DNA of 5,172 nucleotides, taken from NCBI GenBank assembly GCA_903872555.1, contig CAIQLE010000239.1, positions 1 through 5,172 on the forward strand, read 5' to 3'. Position numbers and translations under genes: made by a program. The notes beneath the pieces were generated by a model that was not told the DNA's origin, did not search any database, and worked only from the letters and a program-made list of their open reading frames with translations. The number at the start of each line of letters is the position of its first letter. The stretch's first letter is position 1. This stretch comes from an uncultured bacterium (GTDB taxonomy: Bacteria > Pseudomonadota > Gammaproteobacteria > Burkholderiales > Burkholderiaceae_D). This document shows, piece by piece, positions 1 through 4,992 of this stretch.

Positions 1-163
1 TGATGTCAATTGCCAGAATGCGTGGCTGTCCAGTTTCTTTCAGGCCCCATCCGGCGCGATACATCATCCATAAAATCGAAGGTTTAATCCCGGTGATGCG
101 CTCCATCTTAAATAGCCTTGATTGTCGGCAGCCCACTTTCAGCCCGGCACGTATCGCACTCAT
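1..163 (-). CDS. possible partial hypothetical protein, N-terminal part only
   Basis: An open frame on the minus strand starts at ATG 163 and runs 54 codons without a stop to the left edge, so only the N-terminus would be present. A second in-frame ATG at 106 gives 35 codons (starting MERITGIKPSILWMM) and is an equally good start. G-rich bases (AGGGG, 10 nt upstream) precede the first ATG, and AAGG lies 9 nt before the second. I do not recognise the sequence as any family. It has one short hydrophobic stretch (ILWMMYRAGWG) and no clear motif. It would be divergent from the TlpA-like gene. The other two minus-strand frames are closed by stops. The plus-strand frame starting at position 3 reads like non-coding DNA until 270. 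The alternative is that the region is simply intergenic. Confidence 0.27.
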   Translation of the reverse strand, partial: MSAIRAGLKVGCRQSRLFKMERITGIKPSILWMMYRAGWGLKETGQPRILAIDI

Positions 164-204
164 CCCCCCATTTCCCCTGCATCACCAAGCATCCCACTCC
201 AATA

Positions 205-235
205 TTGCTGCTTGCACTGGCCTCAGGTCTATAAT
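205..235 (+). promoter_or_regulatory. probable sigma-70 promoter of the TlpA-like gene
   Basis: A perfect TATAAT lies at 230-235. The best upstream partner is TTGCTG at 205-210 with a long 19-bp spacer; TTGCAC at 212-217 is a better hexamer but only 12 bp away, too close for a normal promoter. Transcription would begin near 242 and give a leader of about 28 nt before the ATG at 270. This supports 270 as the real start. The -10 box is strong; the -35 assignment is weak. Confidence 0.5.
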
Positions 236-258
236 GGGCGCTTCACCTAGGTCATCAC

Positions 259-263
259 GAGAG
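259..263 (+). promoter_or_regulatory. ribosome binding site setting the start of the TlpA-like gene
   Basis: GAGAG stands 6 nt upstream of ATG 270. It is the only convincingly placed Shine-Dalgarno-like site in the window. It selects 270 over the upstream in-frame ATGs (from position 3 on), whose translation is not protein-like and which mostly lie upstream of the TATAAT box. Confidence 0.55.
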
Positions 264-269
264 TCTTCT

Positions 270-797
270 ATGTCCCGTCCATTACCCCGCCGTTCCAGCG
301 GCCTCACCATCATCCAGACCATGTTCTTGCTGGCTATTCTGGGCGTTGTGTTGTTCTTTGCGCTTTCACTGCTCAAGAAAGAAGCTGCGCCGGCGGTTAC
401 TTTCAAGACGCTGAGCGGTGAGCAAATCTCTACCGATTCTCTGCGCGGCAAAGTCGTGCTGGTGAATTTCTGGGCGACCAGCTGCAGCAGCTGTGTGCGT
501 GAAATGCCGGAAATGGTGGAGACTTATCAGAAGTTCCGCGAGCGAGGTCTGGAATTCATCGCGGTTGCGATGGAATATGATCAGCCCGCTTATGTACAAA
601 ATTTTGCGCAGGCGCGCGCGCTGCCTTTCAAGGTCGCACTGGATGCAGACGGACAGGCGGCAAAATCATTTGGTGATGTGAAGCTGACGCCGACCACCTT
701 TCTGATTGATAAAGAAGGCAATATCCTCAAGCGTTATGTCGGCATTCCTGAATTCAGCAGCCTGCACCAGTTACTCGAACAGGCGCTGACTGCTTAA
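270..797 (+). CDS. TlpA-family thioredoxin-like protein, membrane-anchored
   Basis: A 175-residue protein that probably exchanges thiols and disulfides on the outer face of the cytoplasmic membrane. The basic N-terminus (RPLPRR) is followed by one hydrophobic segment at about residues 12-35 with no clear signal-peptidase site, so it is likely an uncleaved anchor leaving the C-terminal domain in the periplasm. The thioredoxin-like domain spans about 40-173. It contains VLVNFWATSCSSC with redox cysteines C72 and C75, the REMPEM that follows, and the cis-proline loop LTPTTFLID (P141). The active site is CSSC, not the CxPC usual in TlpA/ResA proteins; a non-proline TSCxxC form is, from memory, common in Burkholderiales homologues. 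The start at 270 is chosen because of the TATAAT box and GAGAG site; upstream in-frame sequence looks non-coding. It is a lone plus-strand gene ending 7 bp from the end of lipA. The partner is unknown; cytochrome c maturation or a general oxidative role are possible. The family is certain, the role is not. Confidence 0.88.
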   Translation: MSRPLPRRSSGLTIIQTMFLLAILGVVLFFALSLLKKEAAPAVTFKTLSGEQISTDSLRGKVVLVNFWATSCSSCVREMPEMVETYQKFRERGLEFIAVAMEYDQPAYVQNFAQARALPFKVALDADGQAAKSFGDVKLTPTTFLIDKEGNILKRYVGIPEFSSLHQLLEQALTA

Positions 798-804
798 ATC
801 TTAA

Positions 805-1773
805 TCAGGCCACGCCCGCTTTGTGGGCTTGCTGGTCTGCGTGATATGAGCTGCGCACCATCGCACCGATGGCGGCGTGATCAAATCCCATCTTTGCAGC
901 GGCTTCTTCAAACATTTTGAAGGTGTCCGGATGCACATAGCGGCGCACGGGTAAGTGGTCCCCGCTGGGCATCAGATACTGGCCAATGGTCAGCATATTC
1001 ACACCATGGTCGCGCAGATCTTGCATGACCTGCAAAATCTCTTCATCCGTTTCGCCCAGTCCGACCATCAGGCCGGATTTGGTCGGCACCTCAGGATGTA
1101 ATTCTTTGAAACGCTTGAGCAGACTGAGCGAATACGCATAGTCTGAGCCGGGTCTCGCTTCCTTATACAAGCGCGGCACGGTTTCCAGATTGTGATTCAT
1201 CACATCGGGTGGGGCAGCTTTCAGTATCTCTAACGCCCGGTCCATGCGGCCACGAAAATCGGGTGTGAGAATTTCTATGCGTGTATCAGGCGAGAGTTCG
1301 CGCACGCGCTGTATGCATTCAACGAAATGGCCGGCACCGCCATCGCGCAGATCATCGCGGTCAACGGAGGTGATGACGACATAAGATAATTTGAGCGCTG
1401 CAATGGTCTTGGCCAGATTGTCGGGTTCATTTACATCCAGCGGATCGGGACGGCCATGACCCACATCGCAGAAGGGACAGCGGCGTGTGCATTTGTCGCC
1501 CATGATCATGAAGGTCGCAGTGCCTTTGCCAAAACATTCTCCGATGTTTGGGCAGGAAGCTTCTTCACACACCGTCACCAGATGGTTGGCGCGCAGGATG
1601 TCTTTGATTTCATAGAAACGTGTGGTCGGCGAGGCCGCTTTGACGCGTATCCAGTCGGGCTTGGGCAGGCGCTCGGCAGGAATGATCTTGATGGGTATGC
1701 GCGCTGTTTTGCCGGCACCTTTTTGTTTGTCGGTGGCCGTGTAAGCGGGGGTGGTTTTATCGTCAATCGCCAT
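805..1773 (-). CDS. lipA: lipoyl synthase LipA
   Basis: A radical SAM enzyme of 322 residues, close to the family's usual length. It inserts sulfur at C6 and C8 of octanoyl groups already attached to lipoyl domains, the last step of lipoate synthesis, in the cytoplasm. The auxiliary [4Fe-4S] cluster, the sacrificial sulfur source, is marked by C69, C74 and C80 ([12 protein letters not shown]). The SAM-binding cluster is marked by C95, C99 and C102 (CTRRCPFC). The C-terminal RSSYHAD motif (about 307-313) supplies the serine ligand of the auxiliary cluster. Other family blocks are [34 protein letters not shown] and GQYLMPSG. The N-terminal 45 residues are the variable extension. The ATG follows the lipB stop by 3 nt with no Shine-Dalgarno site, so translation is probably coupled to lipB. 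All key residues are present, and the assignment is near certain. Confidence 0.98.
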   Translation of the reverse strand: MAIDDKTTPAYTATDKQKGAGKTARIPIKIIPAERLPKPDWIRVKAASPTTRFYEIKDILRANHLVTVCEEASCPNIGECFGKGTATFMIMGDKCTRRCPFCDVGHGRPDPLDVNEPDNLAKTIAALKLSYVVITSVDRDDLRDGGAGHFVECIQRVRELSPDTRIEILTPDFRGRMDRALEILKAAPPDVMNHNLETVPRLYKEARPGSDYAYSLSLLKRFKELHPEVPTKSGLMVGLGETDEEILQVMQDLRDHGVNMLTIGQYLMPSGDHLPVRRYVHPDTFKMFEEAAAKMGFDHAAIGAMVRSSYHADQQAHKAGVA

Positions 1774-1776
1774 GAG

Positions 1777-2418
1777 CTAGGTGCCAGATGTGATGTGTTG
1801 TTCCAGATGCTGCGCTAGTGTGTGCTGTACTTCAGTCAGTGAGGCCTGTACGCCCAGTGTTTGCATGTCGACCGTGGCAAGCTTTGCATAGCCACAGGGA
1901 TTGATCCATGAGAAAGGCTGCAGGTCCATGGCCACATTCAGTGAGACGCCATGGTAAGTGCAGCCACTGGCCCGTATCTTCAGACCTAGTGCTGCGATTT
2001 TTGCGCCCTGCCACTCACCGTTAGCCACATAAATCCCCGGCGCACCGGCCTTGCGTTCACCTTGCAGATTATACGTGGCAAGGGTATCGATCACAGCCTG
2101 CTCTATGGCGGTGACGAACTGCCTTGGCAAGAGCTTGCTGCCGCGACGTTTGAGGTCGTATAAAAGATAAGCAATCGCCTGACCCGGGCCGTGATACGTG
2201 ACTTCGCCACCGCGATCGGTCTGCACCACAGGAATGGTATGAGCATCCAGTACATGGGCCGGATCGGCACCCAGTCCCAGGGTAAAAACCGGCGGATGTT
2301 CGAGCAGCCAGATTTGATCGGAGGTGTCAGCGCTGCGTGCTGCAGTAAAAGCACGCATGTCCTCAAACGTCAGTTCATACGCTTCTGTACCACGCTGAAG
2401 TATCTGCGTACCTGTCAT
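1777..2418 (-). CDS. lipB: lipoyl(octanoyl) transferase LipB
   Basis: Octanoyltransferase of 213 residues, normal for the family. It takes octanoate from acyl carrier protein and attaches it to the lysine of lipoyl domains, making the substrate for LipA encoded next door. Sequence signs are HPPVFTLG (41-48), the signature block [12 protein letters not shown] (69-80) that lines the acyl pocket, the catalytic lysine K140 in [11 protein letters not shown], and the catalytic cysteine C175 in [20 protein letters not shown] (151-162) is also typical. The ATG at 2418 sits 5 nt after the ybeD stop. The bases in front (AAACCTC) cannot serve as a Shine-Dalgarno site, which again suggests coupling. The N-terminal [20 protein letters not shown] resembles the normal LipB start region, so no other start is needed. 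Confidence 0.97.
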   Translation of the reverse strand: MTGTQILQRGTEAYELTFEDMRAFTAARSADTSDQIWLLEHPPVFTLGLGADPAHVLDAHTIPVVQTDRGGEVTYHGPGQAIAYLLYDLKRRGSKLLPRQFVTAIEQAVIDTLATYNLQGERKAGAPGIYVANGEWQGAKIAALGLKIRASGCTYHGVSLNVAMDLQPFSWINPCGYAKLATVDMQTLGVQASLTEVQHTLAQHLEQHITSGT

Positions 2419-2423
2419 GAGGT

Positions 2424-2693
2424 TTACAACACCACCTTGACCATGGGATGGGAAGAGAGTGCGCGATACAGATTGTCGAGCTGCTCGCGGCTGGTGGCGC
2501 GCACAGTGGCTGTCAGCGACAAGTAATTGCCTTTGGATGAAGGACGCATCTCCATTTTCCCGGCATGAAATTCAGGGTCGTGCTGAATCACCACATTCAC
2601 GATGGTCTGCGCAAAATCATCCTGCGTCGGGCCCATGATTTTGATGGGAAAGTCGCAGGGGTATTCAATCAGGCTGTCAGTCGGTGTAGGCAT
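2424..2693 (-). CDS. ybeD: YbeD/DUF493 family protein
   Basis: A small soluble protein of 89 residues, the usual length for the YbeD (DUF493) family, which has a ferredoxin-like alpha/beta fold resembling ACT domains. Family features visible are [11 protein letters not shown] (11-21), the central [12 protein letters not shown] (55-66), [12 protein letters not shown] (68-79) and the terminal HPMVKVVL. Its biochemical function is not established. The constant position next to lipB in proteobacteria, including E. coli, has led to the idea of a role in lipoate metabolism or its control, but the sequence does not show this. It begins 15 nt after the dacA stop and ends 5 nt before lipB, so it is most likely the middle gene of one transcript. 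No Shine-Dalgarno site is seen before the ATG. Confidence 0.93.
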   Translation of the reverse strand: MPTPTDSLIEYPCDFPIKIMGPTQDDFAQTIVNVVIQHDPEFHAGKMEMRPSSKGNYLSLTATVRATSREQLDNLYRALSSHPMVKVVL

Positions 2694-2708
2694 AGCGTGT
2701 CTGAAAAA

Positions 2709-3857
2709 TCAGCGTTGTATCAGCAGGCGCAGTGAATCGATGCCACGCCCTATGAAGCTGGCCTGATTCACTTGTTCCAGTGCTTGCAAGGGCAATTCAT
2801 TGATCACTTTATCGTCGGACATGAGCTTCAGTTTGCCTACGCGGCTGTATTGCGCAATCGGAGCCACGAGTGGGTCGGTGCGTTCAATCACAGGCTTAAG
2901 TTTGAGGCTGGTGCCGCGCGGTACGGTGACAAACACATCACGATGAAAGCCTAGCTTGAGATCGCCCTGCGAGCCCTTCCAGACAGAAGTAGTCAGCACG
3001 GCCTGATCTTTGGCATAAATGCGGTAGGTATCAAAATTCAGAAAGCCCCAGTTCAATAGCTTCTGACTTTCTTGCGCGCGCATGGCATCCGACTCTGTGC
3101 CCAGCACGACAGAAATCAGGCGACGCTCGCCGCTTTTTCCGTTCGGGCGCTTTGCCGTCGCAATCAGACAATAGCCTGCGGCCTGAGTGTGGCCGGTTTT
3201 CATGCCGTCGACAGTAGGATCAAGCCACAGCAGACGGTTGCGATTAGCCTGTGTGATTTTGTTATAGGTGTAGCTCTTGGTGGAATAGATTTTAAACAGC
3301 TCAGGGAAGTCATGAATCATTTGCGTTGCGAGCAAAGACAGATCGCGCGCAGTGGAATAATTATTCGGGTCAGGCAAGCCGTGCGGGTTGGCAAAGCGCG
3401 TGTTCTTCATGCCTATGCGCTGTGCTTCACGGTTCATGAGTTCCGCAAAGGCAGATTCGGTGCCGGCCACAGCTTCAGCGAGTGCTACGGCAGCATCGTT
3501 GCCAGACTGAACGATCAGACCGTAGAGCAGATCATTCACGCGTACGGCGGTATTGGGTTCGATGAACATCTTTGAGCTGTCGCCATCAACCTTCCATGCA
3601 TTCACCGACACATTCACGGGCTGGTTCAGATCAAGACGTTTCTCGCGCACGGCAGAAAATGCCAGATAGGCTGTCATGATCTTGGTAAGCGATGCCGGTT
3701 CAATGCGCATGTCCGGGTCTTGCGAGGCCAGTATCTGATTGCTATTGGCATCCAGCAGTAGCCAGGAACGGGCGGCAATGGCAGGCGGCGGCAGACTTTG
3801 CGCAGCAGCGGAAGCAAAAAGACACAGGGTGAGGCAGGCAGCGACAAGCTTATTCAT
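2709..3857 (-). CDS. dacA: D-alanyl-D-alanine carboxypeptidase (PBP5/6 type)
   Basis: A serine peptidase of family S11 that removes the terminal D-alanine from peptidoglycan pentapeptides in the periplasm. With the start at 3857 it has 382 residues. The start MNKLVAACLTLCLFASAAAQ is a good signal peptide, probably cut after A19. Extending to 3914 would put a polar stretch before it and start transcription inside the gene. Catalytic motifs are S56-x-x-K59 (SLTK), S118-G-N and K220-T-G in DGMKTGHT, in the expected order and spacing. The C-terminal third is the beta-rich PBP5 extra domain, ending in an amphipathic helix (about SFIGRGIDSLRLLIQR) that should anchor the enzyme to the membrane surface. 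The symbol rests on the family and on the E. coli-like order dacA-ybeD-lipB-lipA; dacC would be an equally fair name. A weak GTGAG lies 12 nt before the ATG. Confidence 0.94.
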   Translation of the reverse strand: MNKLVAACLTLCLFASAAAQSLPPPAIAARSWLLLDANSNQILASQDPDMRIEPASLTKIMTAYLAFSAVREKRLDLNQPVNVSVNAWKVDGDSSKMFIEPNTAVRVNDLLYGLIVQSGNDAAVALAEAVAGTESAFAELMNREAQRIGMKNTRFANPHGLPDPNNYSTARDLSLLATQMIHDFPELFKIYSTKSYTYNKITQANRNRLLWLDPTVDGMKTGHTQAAGYCLIATAKRPNGKSGERRLISVVLGTESDAMRAQESQKLLNWGFLNFDTYRIYAKDQAVLTTSVWKGSQGDLKLGFHRDVFVTVPRGTSLKLKPVIERTDPLVAPIAQYSRVGKLKLMSDDKVINELPLQALEQVNQASFIGRGIDSLRLLIQR

Positions 3858-3892
3858 GAAAAATCGGGACTCACATGGAAGGTGGGAAAGCA

Positions 3893-3910
3893 GGGGCAAA
3901 TTATAGCCCC
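3893..3910. repeat. inverted repeat enclosing the dacA -10 box
   Basis: GGGGC at 3893-3897 and GCCCC at 3906-3910 are perfect inverted arms of 5 bp around an 8-nt centre that contains the TATAAT. It could be an operator, or in read-through transcripts from the hydrolase gene a short GC hairpin. No T-run follows on either strand, so it is not a normal intrinsic terminator. It may also be chance. Confidence 0.35.
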
Positions 3911-3928
3911 GCAACAGCCATCAGCGTT
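3900..3928 (-). promoter_or_regulatory. probable promoter of dacA-ybeD-lipB-lipA
   Basis: On the minus strand a perfect TATAAT occupies 3905-3900. At the standard 17-bp spacer the upstream hexamer is AACGCT (3928-3923), a poor -35 box that overlaps the stop codon of the hydrolase gene. Transcription would start near 3893, about 36 nt before the dacA ATG at 3857. The -10 box is convincing. The weak -35 suggests low strength or help from an activator. Confidence 0.45.
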
Positions 3929-4547
3929 GCCAGAGTTCGACCACTAGTTGCTTGATGTGGTGAAGCTTGCGATGAAAGAAATGATCCGCGCCGGGAATCA
4001 CCAGCACACCGAGATCTTGCGGACGCGCCCAGTCGAGCACATCGCTCAGAGGAATGGTGTCGTCCTGCTCGCCATGAATGATCAGCGTGTTGGCAGGCAC
4101 ATCGGGCAAGGCCCATTTGCCGGCGGCACTGCCTACCAGTACCAGACGCTCGGCCGCTTGCGACTGCTGAGTCAGTCTTTGCTGCAATTGTGACTGCACG
4201 AAAGTGCCGAAAGAAAATCCGGCCAGTGCCACCGGCAGACCGGGATACTGTTGCAGCATATGCGCATGCAGTAGCGCCATGTCATCGGTTTCACCCATGC
4301 CCGCATCATGCGCACCGGCAGAGCTGCCGACACCGCGAAAATTCATGCGCACGCTGATATAGCCAACAGCCATAAAAGCACGCGCCAGCGTTTGCACCAC
4401 CTTATTGTCCATCGTCCCACCATACAGTGGATGCGGATGTGCAATCAGGGCGATGCCGCGCGGCGCAACATCGGCGGGCAGATCGAGTTTGCATTCCAGT
4501 GCGCCGGCAGCACCGGTCAGGGTGAATGCTTGTGTTTGTGCGTTCAT
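3921..4547 (-). CDS. alpha/beta hydrolase, COG2945-like
   Basis: A 208-residue cytoplasmic protein with no signal peptide, of the small single-domain alpha/beta hydrolase type. Visible landmarks are the oxyanion-side HPHPLYGGTMDNKVV (37-51), the conserved RMNFRGVGSS (67-76), the nucleophile elbow GFSFGT with S112, the acid in HGEQDDTIP (D162 likely, D163 possible) and the base in PGADHFFH (H189). The triad is therefore complete and an active esterase or related hydrolase is expected. The HPHPLYGG and NFRGVGxS signatures match the COG2945 group, whose physiological substrate is generally unknown; I do not assign one. The gene follows the tandem-repeat gap after the ferredoxin gene and ends 63 nt before dacA. 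The ATG at 4547 has no Shine-Dalgarno site (CTGCCCGT precedes it), but no better start is seen. Confidence 0.9.
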   Translation of the reverse strand: MNAQTQAFTLTGAAGALECKLDLPADVAPRGIALIAHPHPLYGGTMDNKVVQTLARAFMAVGYISVRMNFRGVGSSAGAHDAGMGETDDMALLHAHMLQQYPGLPVALAGFSFGTFVQSQLQQRLTQQSQAAERLVLVGSAAGKWALPDVPANTLIIHGEQDDTIPLSDVLDWARPQDLGVLVIPGADHFFHRKLHHIKQLVVELWQR

Positions 4548-4559
4548 ACGGGCAGGAAC

Positions 4560-4583
4560 ATCAGGAGATCAGGAGATCGAGAG
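4560..4583. repeat. 8-bp tandem repeat, three units
   Basis: Units are ATCAGGAG (4560-4567), ATCAGGAG (4568-4575) and the variant ATCGAGAG (4576-4583), followed directly by ATCA. The phase places GATC at 4567-4570, 4575-4578 and 4583-4586, three sites at exactly 8-bp spacing. A related ATCAGAGG reappears at 4613-4620 beyond the 7-bp array. The repeat lies wholly in the gap between the ferredoxin stop and the hydrolase start. Confidence 0.8.
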
Positions 4584-4584
4584 A

Positions 4585-4612
4585 TCAATAGTCAATGGTC
4601 AATGGTCAATGA
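4585..4612. repeat. 7-bp tandem repeat, four units (TCAATRG type)
   Basis: Four consecutive heptamers read TCAATAG (4585-4591), TCAATGG (4592-4598), TCAATGG (4599-4605) and TCAATGA (4606-4612). They directly adjoin the 8-bp array. On the minus strand, the sense strand of both flanking genes, the array reads as repeated CATTGAC and so offers TTGACC, TTGACC and TTGACT, each like a -35 hexamer. No good -10 box stands 16-18 bp downstream of any of them. The type recalls the heptameric short tandem repeats scattered between genes in some bacterial genomes. Confidence 0.85.
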
Positions 4613-4621
4613 ATCAGAGGA

Positions 4622-4936
4622 TTAGATTTTCAGGCGCTCAACTACTTTACCGCCGACCAGATGAGAATCGACGATCTCATCAATATCTTCCTTGTCGACA
4701 TAGGTGTACCAGACCGCTTCCGGATAAATCACCAGCACCGGCCCTTCATCGCAGCGATCAAGGCAGCCCGCTTTGTTGATGCGCACCTTGCCCTGGCCAT
4801 TCATATTCAGCGCCTTCATGCGTTGCTTGGCGTGGGCCTGCGCTTCTTTTGCGCCGCGTTCACTGCAGCAAGGACGACCATCGACACGCTCATTGGTGCA
4901 AAAGAAAACATGGTGCTGGTAAAAAGTATCGCTCAT
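4622..4936 (-). CDS. thioredoxin-like [2Fe-2S] ferredoxin
   Basis: With the start at 4936 the protein has 104 residues, fitting the thioredoxin-fold [2Fe-2S] ferredoxins (Aquifex Fd4/NuoE-like family). The likely cluster ligands are C13 in HVFFC, C23 or C24 in GRPCCSE, and C58 and C62 in KAGCLDRCDEGPVLVIYPE. The spacing of C13, C24, C58 and C62 is close to the family pattern. The segment GCLDRCDEGPVLVIYPEAVWY is the strongest signature. It is cytoplasmic and presumably transfers single electrons, but the partner enzyme cannot be read from the sequence. A longer form from TTG 4957 is possible; MSDTFYQHHVFFC is the usual kind of N-terminus in this family, so ATG 4936 is preferred. The gene begins 56 nt after the VanZ-family gene and is followed by the tandem-repeat gap before the hydrolase. 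No Shine-Dalgarno site is visible. Confidence 0.92.
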   Translation of the reverse strand: MSDTFYQHHVFFCTNERVDGRPCCSERGAKEAQAHAKQRMKALNMNGQGKVRINKAGCLDRCDEGPVLVIYPEAVWYTYVDKEDIDEIVDSHLVGGKVVERLKI

Positions 4937-4992
4937 GGAAGGGCAGTCTTTGATCAAATGAGTAGCAAGTCAGTAGGATGATACACGCAGCC

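Noticed and set aside
3..269. In-frame N-terminal extension of the TlpA-like protein from ATG at position 3
   Set aside because: The translated stretch lacks any protein-like pattern, includes the TATAAT box, and a better start with GAGAG lies at 270, directly followed by a normal membrane anchor.
814..828. Possible intrinsic terminator GCCC-loop-GGGC
   Set aside because: The stem is only 4 bp, there is no T-run on either strand, and it lies within the lipA coding sequence.
1456..1818. 120-codon plus-strand open frame opposite lipA
   Set aside because: It is the antisense shadow of lipA's cluster-binding region, has no family features, and crosses the lipA-lipB junction.
3072..3575. 167-codon plus-strand open frame opposite dacA
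   Set aside because: It is antisense to the conserved catalytic region of dacA, has no recognisable family features, and is explained by codon bias of the real gene.
3858..3914. 19-residue extension of the D-alanyl-D-alanine carboxypeptidase from ATG 3914
   Set aside because: It would place a polar segment before a complete signal peptide, and the putative -10 box lies inside it.
4560..4620. CRISPR array
   Set aside because: The units are 7-8 bp, directly adjacent without spacers; this is a simple tandem repeat.
4308..4625. Plus-strand open frame opposite the hydrolase and the repeat gap
   Set aside because: It is antisense to a gene with a complete catalytic triad, and its tail is just translation of the tandem repeats.
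4978..4983. TATCAT on the minus strand as a promoter of the ferredoxin gene
   Set aside because: There is no -35 hexamer at a suitable distance and no extended -10; the signal is too weak to list.
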